Numbered from the stretch's first letter, positions 1-7,394 are shown. The stretch: DNA of 10,203 bases from Pseudomonadota bacterium (GCA_009927255.1 RFNJ01000180.1:1-10203), one strand, 5' to 3'. The notes: a model not told the origin generated them from the sequence alone. A program made the numbers and translations.

Positions 1-181
1 CCCCCGGCGCCTCAGGCCGCCGCTTCACCGCCTCTTCCGGCGCACTCACCAGCGGCGGTTCAATCTGCGCACTCCTAATTTGGTCACGCTGCACAAAAGC
101 ATAAATCACCATTGCCACAAAACCACAGCCCACCAGCGCCACCAAGCTCAACTTCAACCACTTCAAAATCATCGGGCCCAT
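1..181 (-). CDS. N-terminal part of a single-pass membrane protein, probably SPOR-domain protein (partial)
   Basis: The frame stays open for 60 codons from the ATG at 181 and runs off the window edge. Residues about 7-30 form one strongly hydrophobic segment after a short start containing two lysines. A Pro/Glu/Ala/Arg-rich stretch follows, as expected for a linker in the periplasm (N-in, C-out). The start is supported by GGAG eight bases upstream. It lies 79 bases after the argS stop on the same strand, so it is probably co-transcribed. In many alphaproteobacteria the gene after argS encodes a membrane-anchored SPOR protein that binds denuded peptidoglycan at the septum. The SPOR domain itself would lie outside the window, so the family call rests on gene order and architecture only. 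Confidence 0.6.
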   Translation of the reverse strand, partial: MGPMILKWLKLSLVALVGCGFVAMVIYAFVQRDQIRSAQIEPPLVSAPEEAVKRRPEAPG

Positions 182-260
182 CACAAACTCTCCATATTTT
201 CATAAAATATATTCACAAAAACCACCACAATCAGCATTCTTCCGCCAAAAACGCCATCTC

Positions 261-2060
261 TCACATGCTCTCTGGTGCCAAAACACCACACACCTTCAGC
301 ACATCGGCCAAAATCACCTGCGCCGCCCGCGCCACCTGCAAGCGCACCGCCGTGGCCTTGGCATCCGCGGTATCCAGCCATTTTTCGGCGCCATACCAAT
401 GATGCACCGCCGCCGCCAAAGCACTCGCAAAGTTTGCCAAGCGGTGCGGCTCCAAGCTCGCCGCCGCTTGCTCCAGCACCGCCGGATACACCATCACCTG
501 CCGCACCACCGCCCGTGCCGCCGCGCTCAATTCCTGCCCTTCCAGCGCCGCCAATGCAGCCTCCAAGGCAGCCTCATCCACCACATCGGCGGGCTGAACA
601 ATCCCCAAATCCCCCGCTTGCCGAAACACCGCACACAGCCGCGCATGGGCATACTGCACATAAAACACCGGGTTCTCCATGCTTTTTTCCACCGCCTTGG
701 CAAGGTCAAAGGTCAGCGCGGTGGTCGGCTTCACCGTCAGCATCATAAAGCGGAAGGCATCCACGCCCACTTCATCCAGCACTTCACTCAAAAGCATAAT
801 ATTCCCTGCGCGCTTGGAAAGCTTCACCGGCTCGCCATTGCGCAAAACTTTCACCATTTCATAGGGCACGGGGTGATAGGCATCAGCCCGCCCGCACAGC
901 GCCTCAATCGCCTTGGCCAGCGGCTTAAACGCCCCCGCTTGATCAATCCCCACCACCGTCACCAGCTTATCAAAGCCGCGCTGCAACTTATCCATGTGGT
1001 AGGCAATATCCTGCCCAAAGTAAGTCGGCTGCCCCGCCCGATTATACACCGCTTGGTCTTCCCCCAAGCCAAACGCGGTGGCCCGAAACAGCGTCAACTC
1101 CACCGGCACATAATTGGCCACCTCTTTGCCTTTGGGCGGCGGCAAAGTGCCCTCAAACACTAAATCTTTGGCGCGCAGCGCCGCCACCGCCTCAGCCATC
1201 GCGCTGCCTTGGTGCATCGCAAATTCACTAAAATAGCGGTCAAAAGTAATGCCCATGCGCTCTACATCGGCCTTAATCAGCGCCATGCAGCTCTCCACCG
1301 CAAAGGCCCGCAGGCCTTCAAACAAGGCGGCTTCATCACGCACCGCCAACCACTTGTCGCCATCACGCGCGCGCAACTGCTTGGCAATCTCAATCAAATA
1401 CTCGCCCGGATACGCCCCCTCCGGCAACATCACCTCCTCCCCAAACAGCTGCCGATACCGAATATGCAAACTGTTCACCAAAACCCGTATCTGCCCGCCC
1501 GCATCGTTCACCAAATACTCCCGCCACACGGTGTGTCCCACGCGCTCCAGCATCCGCGCAATCACATCGCCAAACACTGCATTGCGCCCGTGGCCCACAT
1601 GGATTGGCCCGGTAGGATTAATGCTCACATACTCCACCAAATACTTCTGCCGCGCTGCCACCGCCAAGCGGCCAAACGCCACGCCCCATAGTGGCACCGC
1701 CAGCGCCAATCGCAGCAATTCGCGCAGCCGCAGCGTCATGTTCACAAAGCCCGCGCCCGCCAGTTCAATTTTCTCAAACAGGTTCGCATGGTCACGCAAC
1801 AGCCCGTCCATCACCTGCTGGCCAATCACCCGTGGATTCGCCGCCAACGGCTTGGCCAACACCATCGCCGCATTGGTGGAAACGTCGCCAAAGCCTTCGT
1901 CACGCGGCAACTCCACCCCTACCGCTTGCACCAGCTTTTCTTCTACCTTATCACCAAACAGCCCACGCACTTGGCCACGAATGGCCTCACGCACCTGCCC
2001 CAACACCCCCTGCTGAACATCGGCACCATCAGCCGCCATCGCCTGCTTAGCCATGGCCAT
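261..2060 (-). CDS. argS: Arginine--tRNA ligase
   Basis: Cytoplasmic class I aminoacyl-tRNA synthetase that charges tRNA-Arg with arginine using ATP. The 599 residues fit the family (E. coli 577). Visible in order: an N-terminal tRNA-binding domain (about 15-110), the catalytic core with the HIGH motif as HVGH at 154-157 inside NPTGPIHVGHGRN, the KMSKS loop as KLSKR at 413-417, and a helical DALR anticodon-binding domain to the C-terminus, opening with NPVFYVQYAHAR. The ND-AG and YPG-YL segments after HVGH resemble alphaproteobacterial ArgRS. The frame overlaps the end of valS by 14 bases, so translation may be coupled. The start is uncertain: ATGs at 2060, 2054 and 2039 are all in frame. The GAGGAG upstream is 16 bases from the first, and the 2039 start matches the usual family N-terminus better. 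Downstream is the SPOR-like gene. Confidence 0.97.
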   Translation of the reverse strand: MAMAKQAMAADGADVQQGVLGQVREAIRGQVRGLFGDKVEEKLVQAVGVELPRDEGFGDVSTNAAMVLAKPLAANPRVIGQQVMDGLLRDHANLFEKIELAGAGFVNMTLRLRELLRLALAVPLWGVAFGRLAVAARQKYLVEYVSINPTGPIHVGHGRNAVFGDVIARMLERVGHTVWREYLVNDAGGQIRVLVNSLHIRYRQLFGEEVMLPEGAYPGEYLIEIAKQLRARDGDKWLAVRDEAALFEGLRAFAVESCMALIKADVERMGITFDRYFSEFAMHQGSAMAEAVAALRAKDLVFEGTLPPPKGKEVANYVPVELTLFRATAFGLGEDQAVYNRAGQPTYFGQDIAYHMDKLQRGFDKLVTVVGIDQAGAFKPLAKAIEALCGRADAYHPVPYEMVKVLRNGEPVKLSKRAGNIMLLSEVLDEVGVDAFRFMMLTVKPTTALTFDLAKAVEKSMENPVFYVQYAHARLCAVFRQAGDLGIVQPADVVDEAALEAALAALEGQELSAAARAVVRQVMVYPAVLEQAAASLEPHRLANFASALAAAVHHWYGAEKWLDTADAKATAVRLQVARAAQVILADVLKVCGVLAPESM

Positions 2061-4767
2061 AAACCCCGCGCAACATCTCCTCTATCTTGGCCTTGCCATC
2101 CATCAGTTCGGCCATCCGCGCACGATTTTCGGCCACCACCTCGGCGGGTGCGCGCTGTAAGTAACCTTCATTGCCCAGCAGCGCTCCCACTTTCGCTACA
2201 TCGGCTTCCAACTTGCCCAATTCCTTGGCCAAACGCTTGCGCTCTTCGGCTACATCCACCAGCTCGGCCAGCGGCACCACCAGCGTCATCCCCGCCACCA
2301 CCACGGCCACCTCGCCCACCAACGCTGCGCTGTCGCGCCGCGCCAAGGCTTCCACCCCGGCAAGGCTGTCTAAAAAGGCGGTATTGTCTTGCAAAAACTG
2401 CCACTCATCTGCCGCCACCTTCACCGCAAACACGCGCATCTTGGTTTTGGGCGCAATCCGGTAAGCCGCGCGCATCTGGCGCAAACCACCCACCACCGCC
2501 ACCAGTTTTTCCACTTCAGCGTGGCGCGGCAGCAGCTTATCCAACGCCCAAGCCTTGTGCTCTGGCCACTGCTGCATCATCAAAAATGCATTGTCCGCCA
2601 CCACATGCTTCTGCCACACCGCCTCGGTCACAAACGGAATCACCGGGTGCAGCAGCTTCAGCACCTGCTCAAACGCCCACGCTGCCACCCACTTGGTCTC
2701 GGCCACTGCAGCGGCGTCACCCCTACCCGCCAGCAATGGCTTGGCCAACTCCAAATACCAATCGCAAAAAATCCCCCAAAAGAAGTGATACAACGCATCG
2801 GTTGCCTGCTGGAATTCATACGTATCTAATGCCGCATCCACCTTCGCCGCCAGCCGCTGCAACTCCACCACCAGCCACGCATTCACAGGGTGGGCAATGC
2901 TGCCCAGCTTCACCTGCTGGCGCACCTCAGTCGTCAGCACCACGCCCTGCATTTGCAAAAACCGCGCGGCATTCCACAGCTTGGTGCAAAAGTTACGCCC
3001 CTGCTCCACCTTGCCCATGCTCATCCGCATATCCAACGGGCTGGCAATGCTCGCCATCGTCAAGCGCACCGCATCGCTGCCAAACTGCTCAATCAGCTCC
3101 AGCGGGTCAATCACGTTGCCTTTGCTCTTGCTCATCTTCTGGCCTTTTTCATCCAGAATTAATCCGTGGGTATAAATCTGCTTAAACGGCGCCACACCCG
3201 TCAGCTGCAACCCCATCATCAGCATCCGCATATCCCAAAACGGCAAAATATCCCGCCCATTCATAATCACCGCGCCCGGATAAAACTGCACCAAGCGTCC
3301 CCCCTCCTGCGGCCAGCCCTGGGTGGCAAACGGCCACATGGCGGATGAAAACCAGGTGTCCAGAATATCCTCATCCTGTCGCCATTCGCTACCGGGCGCA
3401 TCCTCCTGCACCCGCACCTCAAAGCCTTCCACGCCCTCTTCACCCTTCAACCACGCCGGAATACGGTGGCCCCACCACAGCTGGCGCGAGATGCACCAGT
3501 CCTCAATATTCTCCAACCAATGCCCCATCACCTTGGCATCGCGCTCATTCACAAAAATAACCTCTTTGCGCTCAATCGCTTGCAAGCATTTTTGTGCCAA
3601 AGGCTGCCCTTTTACATACCATTGCCACGTCAAAAACGGCTCTAATACGGTATCATCTCGCTCTGCATGGCCCACATTATGCGCATGCTTCTCAACCTTC
3701 ACCAACTGCCCTAATTCATTCAAATCATTTACAATCTTCTTCCGCGCCGCAAACCTGTCCAATCCTCGGTAAGCCTCCGGGCAATTCCCATTCATCGTCC
3801 CATTTTTGTTTAACAAATTGATTAAAGGCACATTTACGCGGTCTTTATGTCGTTGATAAAACGCAAAATCATTAAAGTCATGCGCCGCCGTAATCTTCAC
3901 CATCCCGCTGCCAAAAGCTGGGTCTACCATCTCATCCGCCACAATCTCAATTTCGCGGTTCACCATCGGCACCAAAACCTTTTTGCCAATCAAGTCCTTA
4001 GCCCGCTCATCGTCAGGGTGAATCGCAATCGCCCCATCCGCCAAAATCGTCTCCGGCCGAGTGGTGGCAATCTCAATTCCATCCACCCCACGGTAGCTAA
4101 AACCACCGGCAAACTTATAGCGCACATGCCACAAATTCCCCTGCACTTCCTTGTGCTTAACCTCTAAATCGCTCACCGCTGTTTGCATGTTAGGGTCCCA
4201 ATTCACCAATCGCTGACCCCGATAAATCAACCCCGCCTTATGCAACTCGACAAAAGCCTTATTCACCGCCCGCACATAGGCCGGATCCATGGTAAAACGC
4301 TCATTGCTCCAGTCGCAACTAATCCCCAATTTCCGCAACTGCCCAGTAATTTGCCCGTGCGAATAATCTTTCCACTCCCACGCCTTCTCCAAAAATGCCT
4401 CACGGCCATAATCAAACCGGCTCTTACCCTCTTTAGCCCACTGCCGCTCCAGCACCACGTGCACCGCAATGCTCGCATGGTCGGTGCCGGGCTGATACAA
4501 CGCCGCCTTGCCCTGCATCCGCGCCCGCCGCACCAAAATATCCGGCAGCGTATTATCCAAAGCATGGCCAAGGTGCAAAGTACCGGTCACATTCGGCGGC
4601 GGCATCATCACCGCAAAGGCCCGCTCTGCGCCAAAGTTTGGGGTAAAGCACCCAGCCCTCTCCCAACGCTCCGCCAAGTCACGCTCAATATCTTGCGGCA
4701 CATACCGCGTTGCCACCGCGTCACTATTCATTTGTTCACTCACTTGCTGCACCGTCGTTTGGCTCAT
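2047..4767 (-). CDS. valS: Valine--tRNA ligase
   Basis: Cytoplasmic class I synthetase that charges tRNA-Val and hydrolyses mischarged Thr-tRNA. The length of 906 residues is normal for bacterial ValRS. Motifs in order: HLGH at 65-68 within PPPNVTGTLHLGH, the CP1 editing domain with TTRPET at 235-240, WWGHRIPAW near 431-439, DTWFSSAMWPF near 470-480, and KMSKS at 544-548. An anticodon-binding helical domain follows (about 620-760). The last 70 residues are rich in Lys, Glu and Leu, matching the C-terminal coiled-coil arm. The ATG at 4767 has a weak GGAA upstream; another in-frame ATG lies at codon 13. It starts 90 bases after popZ and its end overlaps argS, so popZ-valS-argS and the next gene probably form one transcription unit. 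popZ next to valS is a recurrent alphaproteobacterial arrangement. Confidence 0.97.
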   Translation of the reverse strand: MSQTTVQQVSEQMNSDAVATRYVPQDIERDLAERWERAGCFTPNFGAERAFAVMMPPPNVTGTLHLGHALDNTLPDILVRRARMQGKAALYQPGTDHASIAVHVVLERQWAKEGKSRFDYGREAFLEKAWEWKDYSHGQITGQLRKLGISCDWSNERFTMDPAYVRAVNKAFVELHKAGLIYRGQRLVNWDPNMQTAVSDLEVKHKEVQGNLWHVRYKFAGGFSYRGVDGIEIATTRPETILADGAIAIHPDDERAKDLIGKKVLVPMVNREIEIVADEMVDPAFGSGMVKITAAHDFNDFAFYQRHKDRVNVPLINLLNKNGTMNGNCPEAYRGLDRFAARKKIVNDLNELGQLVKVEKHAHNVGHAERDDTVLEPFLTWQWYVKGQPLAQKCLQAIERKEVIFVNERDAKVMGHWLENIEDWCISRQLWWGHRIPAWLKGEEGVEGFEVRVQEDAPGSEWRQDEDILDTWFSSAMWPFATQGWPQEGGRLVQFYPGAVIMNGRDILPFWDMRMLMMGLQLTGVAPFKQIYTHGLILDEKGQKMSKSKGNVIDPLELIEQFGSDAVRLTMASIASPLDMRMSMGKVEQGRNFCTKLWNAARFLQMQGVVLTTEVRQQVKLGSIAHPVNAWLVVELQRLAAKVDAALDTYEFQQATDALYHFFWGIFCDWYLELAKPLLAGRGDAAAVAETKWVAAWAFEQVLKLLHPVIPFVTEAVWQKHVVADNAFLMMQQWPEHKAWALDKLLPRHAEVEKLVAVVGGLRQMRAAYRIAPKTKMRVFAVKVAADEWQFLQDNTAFLDSLAGVEALARRDSAALVGEVAVVVAGMTLVVPLAELVDVAEERKRLAKELGKLEADVAKVGALLGNEGYLQRAPAEVVAENRARMAELMDGKAKIEEMLRGVYGHG

Positions 4768-4857
4768 CCGTCAATTCCATTTCATGAATACAGCCGCCAA
4801 ACTACCCCAAACAACCCGCCAAAATCAACCAAAATCCTTCTACCCCGCCGTAAAAAC

Positions 4858-5646
4858 TTAACCCTGGTTCAGCTTCCCAATTTCCTCCCGCACCAAACGC
4901 TCCACCACCGCAGGCAAATTATCCTTCAACCACCCCTCCACCATGGGCCGCAGCGCCATGGCCAAAACCTCCACCGGCAGCGCCACTTGCGGCAAAGCCC
5001 CATCACTCAGGGCCTTCATTTCATAAACCGGCGCCGCTACTTGCTCCACCGCCGCAACAGGCGCAGTCTCACTCATTGGCGCAACAGAAGATACCTCAGC
5101 AGCCACCTCTTCCGCTCCCAACGCTGGCTCTTCCATCAGCGCTTTTTTCTGCTCTTCCGCCACCGCCACTTGCTGCTTTTGTTCGGTTGAAATCTCTGCC
5201 AGCAGCCGGTCAAACTCATCCGCAGCCTTATCACCCGCAGGGGCAGCAGAAGCCACAGAAGCCGCAGCTATCGCAACTGGTTCAACCATCTTCTTGCTCT
5301 CCTCTTGCGCAGGCATAGCACTCACAGCTTCATTCACAGCAGGATTCACCGCAGCTTGGCCCTGCTCAGCCTCCACCAAAGGCTTGGCCTGCCCGGTTTT
5401 GGCAAAAGCATGAATATCAATCAAATCATCATCGCCCGCCACCACGCCATCCTTGCTGCTGTTATCTGCCCCCGCACTCACCATTTCCGCTTCGGTCAAT
5501 TCCAAAACATCATCCGCTGCCAAGTCCACTGCCGTATTTTGGGCCACAGTCACATCAGCCCCTCCGTTCACCTTGGCCGATTGCTCCGCCAACGACGACC
5601 GAATAGACGACAAAATATCTTCCATATCAGACTGTTGAGCAGCCAT
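4858..5646 (-). CDS. popZ: PopZ/DUF2497-family polar organizing protein
   Basis: PopZ self-assembles at alphaproteobacterial cell poles, where in Caulobacter it anchors the ParB-parS complex and recruits cell-cycle regulators. The 262-residue protein has the family's three-part layout. A short N-terminal client-binding helix (SDMEDILSSIRSSL, about residues 6-19) comes first. A middle of about 200 residues is rich in Ala, Glu, Asp, Val and Pro and looks disordered. The C-terminal oligomerisation helices are about residues 222-260, containing ALRPMVEGWLKDNLP and VERLVREEIGKL. The start at 5646 has GGAG nine bases upstream. Position directly upstream of valS supports the call. The middle is much longer than in Caulobacter PopZ (177 residues in total). 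Both ends match the family well, so only the length and composition of the linker are unusual. Confidence 0.9.
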   Translation of the reverse strand: MAAQQSDMEDILSSIRSSLAEQSAKVNGGADVTVAQNTAVDLAADDVLELTEAEMVSAGADNSSKDGVVAGDDDLIDIHAFAKTGQAKPLVEAEQGQAAVNPAVNEAVSAMPAQEESKKMVEPVAIAAASVASAAPAGDKAADEFDRLLAEISTEQKQQVAVAEEQKKALMEEPALGAEEVAAEVSSVAPMSETAPVAAVEQVAAPVYEMKALSDGALPQVALPVEVLAMALRPMVEGWLKDNLPAVVERLVREEIGKLNQG

Positions 5647-5676
5647 ACCACATCACTCCATTGTTCTGTTGCCAGC

Positions 5677-5705
5677 AGTCTACCATAACTCCAAAGCCCA
5701 TGCAA
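5677..5705 (-). promoter_or_regulatory. Candidate promoter for popZ
   Basis: On the minus strand TTGCAT (5705-5700) and TAGACT (5682-5677) are separated by 17 bases and lie about 30 bases upstream of the popZ start. The matches to sigma-70 consensus are weak (3/6 and 4/6). The 136-base gap between the holin gene and popZ otherwise shows no clear terminator or gene, so popZ needs either this promoter or read-through from the lysis cassette. Confidence 0.25.
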
Positions 5706-5782
5706 AAGCCATAACACACCTCACCATCACCACGCCCCCTGTGGCTTCCACTCCACGAAAAATGCAGCGCCTCAAGCAATTT

Positions 5783-6193
5783 TCATAGCCCACCTTTTTT
5801 CTCAAACGGTCTAAATCCAAACCAAAACGCCAAAATCCCCCCCACCATCGCATAATCCTCAGCGCCCAGCGGCACATCCAAAATTCTCGCCCCCACATAC
5901 CAGCCAAAAGCCGCAAAGGTAATCACCGGCCGCACCAAGCCACGCAGCAAGTCCACCAACGGCGGCATATTCACCGCATTCATCGCCGTGTCATGCCCCC
6001 GCGCCTTATCAATCTCCGCCATCACCGCCGCCAAAGCACGTTCATCACGGCTCAAATAATCGCCAATACTTTTGCCAAGTTCAGTCACGGTTTCTTCACT
6101 CACGCCTACCTGCCGCGCCAGCTCTACCTTACGCTTTTGCAGCAAGTCGCCAATCAATCCCGCCACCGCCACCACTGCCGGAATCACACTCAT
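5783..6193 (-). CDS. Phage-type holin, 3TM family as in gene transfer agents
   Basis: Predicted inner-membrane pore former that would let a cytoplasmic endolysin reach the peptidoglycan. The 136-residue protein starts with a hydrophobic stretch (about 3-18). A charged amphipathic middle follows, containing LSRDERALAAVMAEIDKARG, then LLRGLVRPV leads into two closely spaced membrane segments (about 88-106 and 112-128). It ends with basic RPFEKKGGL. The order of a weak first helix, a charged region, an RP motif and a membrane hairpin resembles the GTA_holin_3TM family. The ATG overlaps the amidase stop in an ATGA, a strong sign of translational coupling. It is the last gene of the cassette; popZ begins 136 bases downstream. 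The family call is by recognition and was not tested by a profile search. Confidence 0.78.
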   Translation of the reverse strand: MSVIPAVVAVAGLIGDLLQKRKVELARQVGVSEETVTELGKSIGDYLSRDERALAAVMAEIDKARGHDTAMNAVNMPPLVDLLRGLVRPVITFAAFGWYVGARILDVPLGAEDYAMVGGILAFWFGFRPFEKKGGL

Positions 6194-6561
6194 CGCACCA
6201 CCTCCCGCACATTAAAATTGGGGCATGTCTTGCCCGGATTAAAATCCCGGTGCCCAAACAATCCAATCTCACCAAACATCGCCACCAACATGCCATGAAT
6301 CCGCCGCAACGCCGCAAACTGCGCCGGGGTAAAATCATGCCGTCCCACCAAGCACGTGCCCACGCTGGTTAAGTTCTGCCCCTCACAGTGTGCCCCCACT
6401 TCATCCAGCATCCGCCCCACTTCCACTTCACCGTCAGGCCGAATAATAAAATGATACCCCACATCGCGCCATCCGCGCGCAAGGTGCCAACGCCGTATTT
6501 CCACCACATCGCCGCGCAAGCTATCGCTGCAATGCACAATATGTTTATCAATCACACGCAT
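6190..6561 (-). CDS. Endolysin: N-acetylmuramoyl-L-alanine amidase of T7-lysozyme type
   Basis: Zinc amidase (Amidase_2/PGRP fold) that cuts the bond between MurNAc and L-alanine in peptidoglycan. The 123 residues run parallel to T7 lysozyme: IVHCSDS gives zinc ligand H10, then come RRWHLARGW, DVGYHFIIRPDG with catalytic Y36, VGTCLVG, and FGHRDFNPGKTCPNF with H104, K111 and C113. These correspond to T7 H17, Y46, H122, K128 and C130, so the active site looks complete. There is no signal peptide or signal anchor, so export needs a holin, and one is encoded next. The frame stays open upstream to 6714, but homology begins at MRVIDKHIVHC and a strong ribosome site precedes 6561, so 6561 is chosen. 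The upstream 56-aa gene ends one base before it, and its stop overlaps the holin ATG. Confidence 0.93.
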   Translation of the reverse strand: MRVIDKHIVHCSDSLRGDVVEIRRWHLARGWRDVGYHFIIRPDGEVEVGRMLDEVGAHCEGQNLTSVGTCLVGRHDFTPAQFAALRRIHGMLVAMFGEIGLFGHRDFNPGKTCPNFNVREVVR

Positions 6562-6562
6562 C

Positions 6563-6733
6563 TTAATACTCCCCCAGCATGCCCCACAAAAACCCCACCA
6601 ACCCCGAAAGCGCTGCCATGCACCAAGCCACGCCGCCCACAAATCCACGGTAGCGGTGCATTTCTTCACGCAGCGATGCAATCTCCCCGCGTATCGTTTG
6701 CAATTCCGCAACAACCCTCTCCATATCCATCAT
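6563..6733 (-). CDS. Small coiled-coil/membrane protein of a lysis cassette (XhlA-like architecture)
   Basis: A 56-residue protein opening MMDMERVVAELQTIR. Residues about 4-27 form a charged heptad-like helix with V, L, I and L at core positions, and residues about 29-51 form one hydrophobic segment (GFVGGVAWCMAALSG onward). This coiled coil followed by a C-terminal membrane helix is the layout of XhlA-type phage lysis accessory proteins, but the sequence was not matched to a family. The frame is open upstream to 6907. The start at 6733 is chosen because GGGGAGG (6745-6739) lies five bases before it. It ends one base before the amidase start and is the first gene of the cassette. It could modulate or assist the holin, or be a second small holin. 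Confidence 0.7.
   Translation of the reverse strand: MMDMERVVAELQTIRGEIASLREEMHRYRGFVGGVAWCMAALSGLVGFLWGMLGEY
6569..6575 (-). promoter_or_regulatory. Ribosome binding site fixing the amidase start
   Basis: GGGGGAG on the minus strand sits seven bases upstream of the ATG at 6561. It lies inside the last codons of the 56-aa gene. It argues that translation starts at 6561 rather than at any upstream in-frame start of the longer open frame. Confidence 0.7.
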
Positions 6734-6760
6734 AAAATCCTCCCCAAATTCGCTTTTCGC

Positions 6761-6775
6761 CTGCCAAACGGGCAG
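6761..6775. promoter_or_regulatory. Inverted repeat in the divergent intergenic region
   Basis: CTGCC and GGCAG are separated by AAACG, in the 106-base region between the lysis cassette and the divergent plus-strand gene. It lies 28-42 bases upstream of the lysis cassette start, where an operator or an mRNA leader hairpin would act. No matching regulator was recognised. Confidence 0.3.
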
Positions 6776-6789
6776 TCGCCATGTTTCCC

Positions 6790-6805
6790 AAGCTGTTGCC
6801 AGCTT
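6790..6805. promoter_or_regulatory. Palindromic operator candidate AAGCTG-TTGC-CAGCTT
   Basis: A perfect 6-bp inverted repeat with a four-base spacer lies midway between the lysis cassette and the plus-strand gene at 6840. Its right arm overlaps the first bases of the candidate -35 of that gene. This position suits a repressor site controlling one or both directions. The binding protein is unknown. Confidence 0.35.
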
Positions 6806-6832
6806 GCGCCACGCCCCCCCAACCGTTATTTT
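6804..6832 (+). promoter_or_regulatory. Candidate promoter for the 182-aa gene, implying a leaderless mRNA
   Basis: TTGCGC (6804-6809) and TATTTT (6827-6832) are 17 bases apart, 3/6 and 4/6 against sigma-70 consensus. The predicted start point falls at about the A of the ATG at 6840. No Shine-Dalgarno sequence precedes that ATG; the preceding bases are AT-rich, including the 10-bp palindrome ATTTTAAAAT (6828-6837). The two observations fit a leaderless transcript. Confidence 0.35.
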
Positions 6833-6839
6833 AAAATCC

Positions 6840-7388
6840 ATGAACACCAAGCCATCCAAAGCAAGCAGCAAGGCCGCAGCGGCGGAAGGCCCCGCCCCTG
6901 CCCTCACCCCGCAGCGCTACAACATTCTCCTCACCCGCCACGGCGAAGAAATCGACTTCGACTTCCCCCCCGCAACGGCCGACCTCATCACCCGCTTCGG
7001 CTACCTGGTGCCGCACGATACCCGCTGCAAACCAAGCCTCATCCAAAACGAAGAGAACATTTATGGCCTGCTGGAACCGGTGCTCGGCCGCGGCTACCGT
7101 GGCAACTTGGCCTACCACACCCGCAAGCAAGTGATTGTCTCGCTCCACGATACCGCCATCCTCGGTTACCAGCGGCAATCAATTATCGACCCACGCTTGT
7201 CCAACGAAGTCGCCTTCTTTTGGGAAATCTACCTCGATCAACGCGTCTTCCCCCAATCACAAGAAGAAGACTGGCAGTCCCTACTGGGCGAAGTGATAAC
7301 TGCCGAGAAAACCGACCCCGAGGCCGATAAAAAACTGGCCGAAGACATCAAAACCCGCCTGCTGGAACAATCCAAAGCCGACGCCTAA
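6840..7388 (+). CDS. Hypothetical protein, 182 aa, unrecognised family
   Basis: The only convincing plus-strand gene. It begins with a flexible Lys/Ser/Ala-rich tail of about 20 residues (MNTKPSKASSKAAAA). A well-mixed globular region follows, with motifs such as RYNILLTRHGEEIDFDFP, TRFGYLVPHDTRCKPS and RKQVIVSLHDTAILGYQRQS. The C-terminus is charged and helical (KKLAEDIKTRLLEQSKADA). There is no signal peptide or membrane segment, so it is probably cytoplasmic. Codon choice is natural for the strand, with C-ending codons dominating (CTC, ATC, TTC, GCC), which supports real coding. The ATG at 6840 is chosen because the only earlier start in this frame is a TTG at 6804 followed by a proline-containing tail. 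It diverges from the lysis cassette and converges with the 112-aa gene, six bases apart. I do not recognise a function. Confidence 0.75.
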   Translation: MNTKPSKASSKAAAAEGPAPALTPQRYNILLTRHGEEIDFDFPPATADLITRFGYLVPHDTRCKPSLIQNEENIYGLLEPVLGRGYRGNLAYHTRKQVIVSLHDTAILGYQRQSIIDPRLSNEVAFFWEIYLDQRVFPQSQEEDWQSLLGEVITAEKTDPEADKKLAEDIKTRLLEQSKADA

Positions 7389-7394
7389 ACAAGC

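Noticed and set aside
1788..3185. 465-codon plus-strand open frame
   Set aside because: It lies opposite valS and argS, whose motifs are unambiguous. Its composition is low-complexity Pro/His/Ala/Arg, typical of an antisense shadow in GC-rich DNA.
4183..5190. 335-codon plus-strand open frame
   Set aside because: Antisense to valS and popZ, with His/Arg/Leu-rich composition and no domain. It spans two real genes and their intergenic gap.
6562..6714. N-terminal extension of the amidase to 6714
   Set aside because: The added residues are Cys/Trp/Arg-rich and come from an alternative frame of the 56-aa gene. T7-lysozyme homology begins at 6561, which also has the best ribosome site.
6734..6907. 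N-terminal extension of the 56-aa protein to 6907
   Set aside because: It would run antisense through the start of the plus-strand gene, and the strong GGGGAGG site sits just before 6733.
5783..7388. Intact prophage
   Set aside because: Only lysis genes are recognisable. There is no integrase, terminase, portal, capsid or tail gene and no attachment-site duplication in the window.
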